Shown here: positions 7,167 through 17,000 of the stretch, in pieces
How the letters are laid out: each line of letters begins with the position of its first letter
Position numbering within the stretch: position 1 is the stretch's first letter
Source: an uncultured Akkermansia sp.
GTDB lineage: Bacteria; Verrucomicrobiota; Verrucomicrobiia; Verrucomicrobiales; Akkermansiaceae
Direction of reading: 5' to 3'
Assembly (NCBI GenBank): GCA_904501955.1
Contig: CAJGCY010000040.1
Coordinates: 1-17,605, forward strand
Length of the DNA: 17,605 nucleotides
Notes under the pieces: generated by a model
What the model was told of the DNA's origin: nothing
Databases searched by the model: none
What the model saw: only the letters and a program-made list of their open reading frames with translations
Made by a program: the position numbers and the translations under genes

Positions 7167-10100
7167 TCAGCGGCGACGGCGGCGGGCGGCAAGGGCTGCC
7201 AGTGCGAGCAGGCTGAGCGTGGTCGTGGTGGGCTCAGGTGCCAAGTTCGTCAGATACACGTTACCCTCATTGAACACCAGCTTAGTATTCTCGCCCACCA
7301 TGCTGCCGGTGAAATATTGATTGGCGGAGCACTCGTATTTACCGTTGCCGCCAATGCTGGTGTCGTCGAATACAAAGTTTACCTTGTCCACTCCGGAGAA
7401 CAGCAGAACCATGCTGTCTTCATTTACAATCTCATCCAAACGCAGGACCAGATTAATCTTCTCAAAATCCTCGGGGGTGACATTGAGTGTCAGTGTGGTG
7501 CTTTCTGCGTTGCCGCGATTCATATTGATGTGGCAATTATCAAGCTCCAGTGTAGAACCGGCATTCAGAGTAAGGCCGGCACCCACTATCTGACCGCCAA
7601 CAATCTCATTCATCATGTCATCTCCATCTATATCCAGCATGGAGGAGAACATTGCAGAAATGATGGCATTTTGTGCGAGCTCAATAACCTTATCCGCCAC
7701 CACAGTCGTTACCCTTTCAGCCACCTCGCCGGCAACCATGGAGAGTACCGTGCCTCCGACCATCGTCAGCTTGTCTGTAGCCTGTAGTGTCAGGTTACCG
7801 GCATTCACGATAATCTCGCCGGCTCTCACGCCGTAATCGAGAAGATCAAGGAAGAGTGAGGACGAACTGCCCGTTACGGCAATGTTACCCGTGAAAGAAG
7901 AAGCATCCGCAAATTTTACGTTGGCGCCATTCGTTACTTCCAGCGTACCGGAGCCGGACAGAGTGCCGGCTTCGCTTGCAAGCTGGCTGAAAGTCAGCGT
8001 GCCATCTACTGTGGAAGAAGTGGCCTTGTATGAGCCGCTGCCAACCTCTAAGCTTGCGCCTTCTGCGACAACCACGTCACCATTGATGGCATGTTCCGCG
8101 TTCTTCAGCACCACATCGGCGCCGTCGCCCACACCCAGTGTTGTCCCCTCAGCTGTTGTGAGGGTGGAGTTACCCAGCGCTTTGTCATCGTGCAGGTTCA
8201 GGGTGCCTTCTTCCAGTTTGGTTGTGCCGGTGTGATCATTGGCCAAGTCCAGAGTCAGAGCTCCATCACCGCGTTTTTCTAAATCTACCTGATACGTCAG
8301 TTTTCCGCCCGTGCCGTCTTCATTCGTTTCGGCGGTAAATGTATAATTGTGGTCCTTGTCATTCGATACCATTATAGAACCGGGAGACAGTTCTTCGGTC
8401 AATGTTACCGTACCGGAACCTGTGTTCGAGAACCTTACGCTCATGCCATGATTAAAGGTTCTGCCGTTCTGCCAGTTCTTGTCATCAAAGTCCCACTCGC
8501 CGGTATTCTGACCATTGTTCCACACCATGGTGCCCACGTAATATAGATCGCCGTTTTGCCACACCAAATCATCGAAAGTAGCACCGGCAGCATCTCCGGT
8601 ACCGACCACGGTGATGTTCCCTGCTGTCCATTGACCTTTCATTTGCTTGTCTGGGGTATCCGTGCCATCATACAGCTTGTACCAATGTTTCATGTCCGAA
8701 TTGCTCAGGTTCAGGATGAGCGTCAGTCCCCCGTCAATGTTCAGCTGACCATCGAAGGTCAATGCCGCTGAATCGGTGAGCCAAGATTCATGCGTTGGAT
8801 TAAGGTCGAAGCTCCACTTTGACCCATCGGTAAAGATTAATTTGCCGCCTTCTATGGCTGAATGCCCGAGTATTTCCAGCATCGTTCCCTCGCCCACACT
8901 GATATGTGAATCGTTATAGAGATTGACCACCTTGGCGTCATTAATCCGCAGGGTAGACTTCGAACCGTTGTTCAGGGTAAGGTAGCCGCTTTTGAAAATA
9001 GCTCCCTTTTCCACGCGAAGACGTCCACCGTTCAGCCAAGTGTCGCCCAATACGATGGAAGTGCGGGAATTGTCGATTTCATCCTGCGTTGGTGTTGGAT
9101 CTACATTCTGGGTATTCCACCAGTTTTCTTTATAGTAGGTCTTTACTGTTTCCAAGTCTTCCACCGTCGTCTCACCGGTGAAGATGATATCACCTCCCTG
9201 CGGTTGATTATCGTACTCGGAGTTCAGGTGAAGGTCGGAGGCGACATAGATACTGTCACGGAACTCAATAGAGTTCCCACTTGCGGCAGAGAGGGAAACT
9301 TCTTCGGTGCCGTCTGCGTATATACTGCGCAGGCGGAAAGAACCGTCGTCCGCAATTTCCGCATTTCGCTGGAAGAGAACCGTTCCGTTGTTGTGAATCT
9401 GTATATTCGAGCCGTAGATGGCACCGCCCACATAGTAACTGGAGAAGCTATCTCTGTCTTCCGGAGCAACATTCTGGTGGTAGACCAGGTTGTCACAGAA
9501 GAAAATCTCCGAGTTGTGCTCCAACGTCACGAAGGCATCTTTCGCAGAAATGGCACCGCCACTGACGCCTGCGTTGTTACGGTCGAAGCGGATGACTCCC
9601 GTGTTGCCGGACATCTCGAGTCGGCCGCCTTCATGTAGGTAAATAGCGCCACCGGAGCCACCGGCAGAATTGTCCTCGAAAATGATGTTACCTGTATTAT
9701 TTGACCACAAGAGACTATTCCCCTCATTCTGGAGAGTTTGCCCACCGTGGTAAATAGCGCCACCGGCCGCAGCTGCCAGGTTCTTGCTGAAGATGATGTC
9801 GCCGGTATTGCTATTCATGACGAGACTGCCTTGGCTCCCGATATAAATGGCACCACCACCACCACCGGCAACATGGTCGTTTTGAACATGACCGTGAGCC
9901 TTATTCTCAGAGAAGAGAACATGCCCATTTTGGCTGATTTCGATGGTGCTATTAATTCCGGGGCTGGCAGAAATGGCACCACCGTAGTCCTTTGCGGAAT
10001 TATATGTGAAGGTGACAGCCTCATTGTTGTTCATCGTCAGTGATGAATCAACAAGGTTAATGGCACCGCCGCAGATATCCATTTGCTCTACTACCGGCGT

Positions 10101-10832
10101 CTCGGGATTGTCGTGTTCGTATGAGAATCCAAGACCGAATCCAAACTCGAAACTCAGCTTGTACCCGAACAAGTTAAGAGTGTAACTTTGCCCGACACTT
10201 GCGCTGGCCCCTCCGGAGCTTGTGCTCCCTTGGTTTTGATTTTCGCTGCTTACAGTACCTGCCAGCGCGTTATTTTCAGAGAATCGAACACCTCCATTGT
10301 TTTCAATGCGCACCCGGGCATAATCTGCATCGATGGCGCCTCCGCAAGCTCCCGAGGTTTTATTTCCGAAAAATTCCACATCCCAGTTGCCTGATTTTTC
10401 GTCTGTTATTCCGGAAATGGTCAAACTCGAATCGTGCCCCCAAGTGTAAATGACGCCGGATTGCATCGCGGTGAATTCCAGACGCTGCATGTCGGCAAAG
10501 GTTAATGCATGAACCGAGTCAAAAGCCTTGGTATAACCACCTGTAAAAATCATCTTCACCTCGGATTGCTCCGGCGCGGAGGTAATAAAGAGTGAAGGCC
10601 CGCTATAGAATGCCTCTGTAGCTGTAGCATCATTGCGGGTGTAGGAATACGTTCCGTTTGTTAAAAGTAACCCCGTGGGCTGGGAAAGGGTACTATTGAG
10701 CGTCGGCAATGTATCAGGCGTGTAAATCTCTCTCGGATTATATCCGTCCGGAATCGTGGCAGAATACACCGGAGCTGACACCAAAGATGCCAAAAGAGCA
10801 GTGGCAAGGAGACGCGGAAGATGAAGTTTCAT
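7167..10832 (-). CDS. Pmp-like GGAI/FxxN repeat surface protein with PEP-CTERM tail
   Basis: This 1221-residue exported protein has a signal peptide at 1-25 (MKLHLPRLL, cleavage likely after VYSA). Residues about 155-490 carry eight GGAI and about nine FxxN motifs (FSEN, FTYN, FSKN, FEDN, FDRN and others). These are the defining short motifs of chlamydial polymorphic membrane proteins, which fold as a beta-helix. A segment near 213-243 is unusually rich in aromatic residues alternating with small ones. A block with WYKLYDG (about 717) and VWNNGQNTGEWDFDDKNW (about 770) is followed by one autotransporter-associated PATR repeat (about 845-905, KRGDGALTLDL). A probably helical stretch at about 1024-1075 interrupts the beta pattern. 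The last 23 residues are a PEP motif, a short hydrophobic segment and RRRRR, a PEP-CTERM sorting signal normally processed by an exosortase. There is no beta-barrel. Role in adhesion or surface display is inferred. Confidence 0.88.
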   Translation of the reverse strand: MKLHLPRLLATALLASLVSAPVYSATIPDGYNPREIYTPDTLPTLNSTLSQPTGLLLTNGTYSYTRNDATATEAFYSGPSLFITSAPEQSEVKMIFTGGYTKAFDSVHALTFADMQRLEFTAMQSGVIYTWGHDSSLTISGITDEKSGNWDVEFFGNKTSGACGGAIDADYARVRIENNGGVRFSENNALAGTVSSENQNQGSTSSGGASASVGQSYTLNLFGYKLSFEFGFGLGFSYEHDNPETPVVEQMDICGGAINLVDSSLTMNNNEAVTFTYNSAKDYGGAISASPGINSTIEISQNGHVLFSENKAHGHVQNDHVAGGGGGAIYIGSQGSLVMNSNTGDIIFSKNLAAAAGGAIYHGGQTLQNEGNSLLWSNNTGNIIFEDNSAGGSGGAIYLHEGGRLEMSGNTGVIRFDRNNAGVSGGAISAKDAFVTLEHNSEIFFCDNLVYHQNVAPEDRDSFSSYYVGGAIYGSNIQIHNNGTVLFQRNAEIADDGSFRLRSIYADGTEEVSLSAASGNSIEFRDSIYVASDLHLNSEYDNQPQGGDIIFTGETTVEDLETVKTYYKENWWNTQNVDPTPTQDEIDNSRTSIVLGDTWLNGGRLRVEKGAIFKSGYLTLNNGSKSTLRINDAKVVNLYNDSHISVGEGTMLEILGHSAIEGGKLIFTDGSKWSFDLNPTHESWLTDSAALTFDGQLNIDGGLTLILNLSNSDMKHWYKLYDGTDTPDKQMKGQWTAGNITVVGTGDAAGATFDDLVWQNGDLYYVGTMVWNNGQNTGEWDFDDKNWQNGRTFNHGMSVRFSNTGSGTVTLTEELSPGSIMVSNDKDHNYTFTAETNEDGTGGKLTYQVDLEKRGDGALTLDLANDHTGTTKLEEGTLNLHDDKALGNSTLTTAEGTTLGVGDGADVVLKNAEHAINGDVVVAEGASLEVGSGSYKATSSTVDGTLTFSQLASEAGTLSGSGTLEVTNGANVKFADASSFTGNIAVTGSSSSLFLDLLDYGVRAGEIIVNAGNLTLQATDKLTMVGGTVLSMVAGEVAERVTTVVADKVIELAQNAIISAMFSSMLDIDGDDMMNEIVGGQIVGAGLTLNAGSTLELDNCHINMNRGNAESTTLTLNVTPEDFEKINLVLRLDEIVNEDSMVLLFSGVDKVNFVFDDTSIGGNGKYECSANQYFTGSMVGENTKLVFNEGNVYLTNLAPEPTTTTLSLLALAALAARRRRR

Positions 10833-10844
10833 ATAATTTACGTA

Positions 10845-10873
10845 ATACTACCAAACAGATTTCTTCAAGGCAA
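10845..10873 (-). promoter_or_regulatory. Predicted promoter of the PEP-CTERM protein gene
   Basis: On the minus strand, TTGCCT (10868-10873), 17 bp, then TAGTAT (10845-10850). Transcription would begin only about 5-6 bases before the ATG at 10832, leaving no room for a Shine-Dalgarno site. The -35 is weak, so the call rests on the spacing and the -10. Confidence 0.5.
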
Positions 10874-10957
10874 GCACCATCTGCGTACATGTCAAAAATT
10901 GTAAGGAGAAGTTGATTGTTATTGTAGGAAACCTGCTGAGCGTGTCTTGATTTTGGT

Positions 10958-10986
10958 TTGACAGCACGGGGGAGAATCCGTAGTAT
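10958..10986 (+). promoter_or_regulatory. Predicted strong promoter of the giant autotransporter gene
   Basis: A consensus TTGACA (10958-10963), 17 bp, then TAGTAT (10981-10986). The leader would be about 29 bases. No good Shine-Dalgarno lies next to the ATG at 11022; the nearest purine run, GAGGGAG at 10988-10994, is too far away. It is the best -35 match in the window. About 85 bp separates it from the divergent promoter. Confidence 0.75.
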
Positions 10987-11021
10987 AGAGGGAGTCATTA
11001 CCACACACGTTTTATCAGCAC

Positions 11022-14000
11022 ATGAAACTCCGACTGAACAAAACACTGCGCGCCGCCGTGATGGGGGCGATGCTGCTGGGCGGTACCGCCACCGCCGCGA
11101 ATGATTTGAGTGCCCTGAACAATACCACCAACCTGCTTTTGGAATACGGTGTGGCGTATGATACGGTGACGCTCATGGACTACGGGGCGGTGACCATGCA
11201 TTACCCCTTGGCGGAGGAGGATGTGCGCTATGATATGCGCTACCGAACCTCTATCGAGCAGCTGAAGGTGAGTGGGTACGGTGGTTATGTGGTGGGAGTT
11301 GCTGCAGATGCCTATTATGGCCAGGGGGCCATGGGGAGCTCCGCTTTTACGGGGGAGATTCAGGTGGATTCCCTCAGCGGTAGCGGGCTGATGACTTTCG
11401 TGGGCTGTGGTACGTACGGGGTGAATATCTTTAAGGTGTCGGATGTGCATGATTTCAGTGGTAATATTATTATTGAAAATCAAAGTCTAGCGTGCTCGCG
11501 GTACACCACCACCTTCAACATGGCGGTGCTGCAGCTGGAGAGCTGCGAGATGGCGGGCTTCATCGGCATGCAACCGGCGGATACCCGCACGAATCAGGAC
11601 CGCAACCGCATCGCCTTTGGCGTGGCGGGGGATTTGACCATCGGTGGCCTGAACAGTGCGGACGGCTCTACCCGTGTGTACAGCGGGCGCCTCTTGGAGT
11701 CCGACTACGCGCATGAAATCCACGTGGACATCCCCTTCGAGAACTTTTACGAGGAAGAGGCGCATACCTTGACCATCAACGCGGATAAAACCCTACAGCA
11801 CACCTTCCGTGGTAAGGTGTACGGCTCGCTGTCCATTGTGATGCAGGGGCTGGGGCGCCAGAACTTCACCGGTGATATGAGCGATTTCGATGGCTCCATC
11901 ACGGTGAACTCCGGCTCTCTGTACATTGAGGAATCCGTGCGCCCGGCGTCCGTCGCTGTATATACGGGTGATTTCGGGGTGGGTGGCATGCTCTCCACCA
12001 CCGGCGCGTTGAACATGCGAGATGGCTTTATTCTGGCGAATGGGGTGACAGCCAAGGCGGGCAGCTTCAGCGGGTGCAATGAGATTGAGACCTCCGCCCT
12101 CACCGGTACGACGTGGACGCTGAACCTTACCCCGGAAAATGAAAAATCCGCCGTGGTGACGGTGGACAACACCGCGCGCACGGGTCGCATCACGCTGGAT
12201 GGTTTTGAGCTGGTGTACGATGCAGCGCAGATGTACAATGGTGAGTACAAGCTGTTCACCTATGAGGGTACACTGAATATCGTCTTGGATAAGCTGGCTT
12301 TTTCCTTGGATGGGGAGGCTCTGACCTTGGGTGAGCAGGGGGAATCACAGCTGTATTTAGCGGATTCCGTGGTGAATGGCGTGCATTGGTACACCCTCAT
12401 GCTGAGTGTGACGGATGGCGGTTTGGTGCGCCCCCGTGATAAGGCCACTACGCTTACGTGGGTGGCGGATGACGGTGTGTGGGCGGTGGATTACGGCCAT
12501 TTTGAGCACTGCTGGAGCGGTTCGGCAAACAATCTGAACTTTTTGAACGGGGATAGCGTGGTGTTCTCTCAGGCGGCGGATGTAAGGCTGCGTGGCAAGG
12601 TGGAACCCGCCTCTGTGAAGATTAACCTGAGCTCCGGCACCTTGCGATTCTTGGCGGAGGATGCTGATGCCTGCTTGGCAGGTAAAACGGCGCTGGCTAT
12701 TGACGCCCCCGGCGGTGCGGTGGAGATTCACACGGCCAACACCTTCACGGGTGGCACGCAGATGAGCGCCGGAGCCCTCTCTCTGGGGCATGCGCAGGCC
12801 TTGGGCTCGGGCAAGGTGGTGCTGAGCGGCGGTTCGCTGGATTTCAATGCGCTTGCTGTGGCAAATGCCGTGCAGGTGAAGGGTGCTGTGGAGCTACTGG
12901 GCGGTGCGAACTATGCCGGTGCGTTGGAGCTGGTGAGCGGTAGTCTCAGCGGTGATGCGCTGAATGTGGCGGGTGATATGCAGGTGAAGAGCGGCAGCAT
13001 CAGCAATGCCTTGGTGGGCAGCGGGCGCGTGGTGAAGTCCGGCTCAGGCTCGGTGCTGCTCAGCGGTGAGAGCTCGTACAGCGGTGGTACGCGTGTGTCC
13101 GGCGGTACTTTGCAGCTGGGCTCTGCTCAGGCTTTGGGCTCCGGGGAGGTAACGCTTACTTCCGGCACCTTGGATGCTGCTGACCACGCTTTTGCGAATG
13201 CGCTTACCGTGGAGGGTACGGTGTCGCTGCATGCTGCGGCATATGCAGGCGAGCTGACGCTCAAGTCCGGCCGCATCAATGGCTCGGTGCTGCACTTGGC
13301 GCAGGATGCCACGCTGCAATCCGGCACGGTGGCGCTGCAGCTGAGCGGTACGGCGGGTGTGGTGAAGTTCGGCTCCGGTTCCGTGACCCTCAGTGCTGCC
13401 AATTCATATGCCGGAGATACGCTGGTGCAAGCCGGTACGCTCACCCTCGGTCATGCCACCGCAGCGGGCTCGGGAGCTTTGCTGCTGCAGGGCGGTACGC
13501 TGAGCTTGGGCGGTAAAGCGGTGGCAAATGCGCTGCTGGTGCAGGGTGCTGCCACGGTGAAGGGGGGCTCAGCCTACACGGGCGCGCTCACCTTGCAGTC
13601 CGGCGCGCTCAAGGGCGAGACCCTGCAGTTGCTTGCAGCTGCTACCCTGCATGAGGGTAGTGTGGCGAATGTGCTGAAGGGCTCAGGCGCCGTGCAGAAA
13701 CTCGGCGCGGGCACGGTGACGCTGACTGCAGCGAACTCCTACAGTGGCGGCACGCTGGTGCAGGGGGGCACGCTGGTGGCGGGGCATGCTTCCGCCTTCG
13801 GCTCCGGGGAGATTGCGCTCGGTGCGGCTTGTTTGGATTTGAATGCCAAGGCGGTGGCTAATTCCCTGCGGGTAACGGGTGAGGCGCAGCTGCTGAATGC
13901 CGGCTCTTACAAGGGCTCTCTGGTGTTGGAAGGCGGCGCGCTGAGTGGCTCTGCCGTGCAGCTGAGCAAGGATGCCTCCTTGCTGTCCGGCTCGGTGGCG

Positions 14001-17000
14001 AATGTGCTGAGCGGTTCCGCCGCTGTGGTGAAGCAAGGAGCGGGCTCGGTGCTGCTTTCCGCGGCGAATTCTTACAGCGGTGGCACGCAGGTGCAGGGGG
14101 GCACGCTGGTGGCAGGGCATGCTGCGGCATTCGGCACAGGGGGGCTGTGCCTTGAGGACGGTGTGGTGGATTTTGCAGGCTTGCAGGTGGCAAATGCCGT
14201 GCAGGTGCAGGCGGATGCGACCCTGCGCGGGGCTACCGCGTTTGCGGGTGCCATCAAGTTGCAGGGTGGCACGCTTACGGCGGGGGAGCTCACGCTGTCC
14301 GCTGCCTCCTCTTCGCTGGTGTTCAATGGCGGCGCTCTGCAGGGCAATGTCACGCTACAGTCCGGTGAGCTGGTGGTGCAGAGCGCTGCAAGCCTGAGCG
14401 GTGATTTGCAGCTGCAAGGCGGCAATGTGGTGTTCTCTTCCTCTGCGGCGGGCACGCAGCTGAGCGTGGCGCAGCAGGTGGTGCTGGCGGAGGATACGGT
14501 GTTCATCTTTGATGCTCGCCCGGAGGAAAAACTCTACACGCTGCTTTCTTTTGATTCTTGGAGCGGTTCTTTGGAGAATCTGACGCTCACCACGCGCTAT
14601 CACTCCCCCATTGAATATGAGTTCGTGTTGGATGAGCATTCCCTCTCCGTTCGCGTGCTGGACAGCAGCGCCGTGCTGTATTGGAACGCCTCCAAGGGAA
14701 CCTGGGCGGAGGGCGCCATCTCCGCTTGGGGGCAGGAGGACGGCTCCGCGGCGGATTCCGGCTTCTGCGCCGGTGATTTCGTCATCATCAACCGCTCCGC
14801 CACCCTGACGATTGAGGGTGAGGTCGCTCCCTCCGCTGTGCTGGTGGAGGCGGATAAGTCCGTGACTTTCAAGACAAGTTACAATAAAAAGACTGGAGAA
14901 TTCAGCGGTTCCCTGACGGGCTCAGCCGTGTTGACCAAGCGCGGTAAAGGCACGCTGACCCTGAACGATGGCAACGAGTACACCGGGGGCACCTTCATTG
15001 AGGCCGGTACGGTGAAAGCCGCCGGGGTGGCTTCATTCGGCTCCGGAGCTATTACCCTGAGCGGAGGTGCTGTGGACTTGGCAAGCAAGGCCGTGGCCAA
15101 TGACATCGTGCTGGAGGGCTCCGCCGCCGTGAAGGGGGGCAAGAAGTATGCAGGCGTGTTCACCATGAGCGAGGGCGAGCTGCTCAAGGGCTCGGTGGTG
15201 AATGTGGCAGAAGTGGCTACGCTCAAGGCTGGCGTGGTGAATGGCACGCTGAGCGGTGAGGGTACCGTGGTGGTGAGCGGGGATGTAATGCTGGGTACCT
15301 CCGGTAAGATTACCGCGGATACGCTTGATGTGCAGGGCTCTCTTTCCGTTTCCTCCAAGGGCTTGGCCATGAACAGTAAGGCCTCCGTCATTACGCTCAG
15401 TGGAGGTACGCTGAGCTCGGAGGGTAAGATTTCCGCTTTCTCCATGAACATGACAGGAGGCACACTGGATGTCACCAACGCTAAGCCGATGAGCATCACG
15501 CTCAAGGATGCCTTCGTTGCGACGGATGGCGCGGATATCGACCTGTACGGCGCTTTGACGGCCAATCAGCTGACGCTGGAGGGCGTGGACCTCTCGCTGG
15601 CGATGGATGAAGCGGATATCGCTCCGAAGGTGCAGCCCAAGGCGCAGAGCATTACCCTCAAGGGCAAAAATGTGCTCAACACCATCAGCAACAGCGAACT
15701 GGATATCGCAGGCAAGGTATCCGTGACAGGTGATTTGGCGCTGGCGGATTCCTCCCTGTCGCTGCATGATGTGGCGGGGGCAGCCAAACCGAAGGCTCAA
15801 GGCTTGACGGTCAAGGGAGCGCTGGCGGTGGAGGATTCTACTCTGTCCACCACAGGCTCGGTAAGCGCCGCTGCGCTCACGGCGACAGGTAGCGTCATTT
15901 CCATCGCTGCGCAGGAGGGCCTCGCGGCTCAGAGCCTGAAGCTCACCCGTAAGGAGCTCTCCAAGGGGGTGCCGCAGGATAATGTGCTGACCGGCAGTGC
16001 TCTGTATGTGAATGGCAGCATGTCTGTGGCGGGAAATTTGGAGATGCTGGGTTCCTTTATTTCTCTGCGTGATTACTCCGGCAAGAACAAGGCCATGGGG
16101 CTGAGTGTGAAGGGCGACCTTACGGTTGGCTCTGGCAGTGTGCTGAGCCTTACGGGCGCGCTCTCCGCCAAGAATCTGACCTTGGAGGCCGGTAGCTACT
16201 TGATGCTCGGCTCCGCCAAGCTCAGCACGGTGAAAGTGGGCGGTGCGCTCACACTCAACGGCGTGGTGGATGTCGACCTCGGCTTTACTGTGACGGAAAA
16301 GGATGTCGCCAAAGGCAAGGCTTATACCTTGTTCAGCTTTAAGAGCTTGGTGGGAGATGTCAGCAACCTGACGCTGGGCTACGAGGGTGAATACACGCTG
16401 GCGCTGAATGCCAAGGGCACGGCCATTACCCTCACGGTGGATGATGCCGCTGCATGGAATGCCTATGTGGCAGATATTCAGGAATCCCTGGATGCCGCTC
16501 CGGCTGTGGCGGACGCTGTAGACACTCCCGAAGAAGAGGTGGAGGCCGAGGAGCTGCTGCTGAAGCCGGTTGCAGCTGCCGCGGATGTTGACCCGCTGCT
16601 GGCTAAGGTGGCGGATACGCTGGTGCAGAGCACTTGGGGCACGGTGGGCGCCTCCCGCGCCTTCGGCGAGACGATTGCAAGCCGTGGCCGCAACGCCACG
16701 CAGCTGGATGATGGCAAGGGCGCTGCATGGCTGTCCGTGATGGGTGGCAGCAGCCGCATTTCCTCTGCCGATGGGCACAATGGGGCGGATTTCACGCTTT
16801 CCGGTGCTGCCTTCGGTGTGGAGGGGCGTGTGGGTGAGAAATCCACGCTCGGTGTGGCTGTGGGCAACAGCTGGGGCAAGGTGAGCACCTTCTCCGCCTT
16901 CCCGGTGGACCAGGATTCCATGCACGTGGGAATTTACGGCAACCATACGCTGACCAAGAGCCTGACGCTGAGCTGGATGGCCACGCACACCCGCACGGAG

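Noticed and set aside
13761..13767. Poly-G tract as a phase-variation switch in the autotransporter
   Set aside because: The longest G runs seen (six) are too short to suggest frequent slippage, and the frame is intact.
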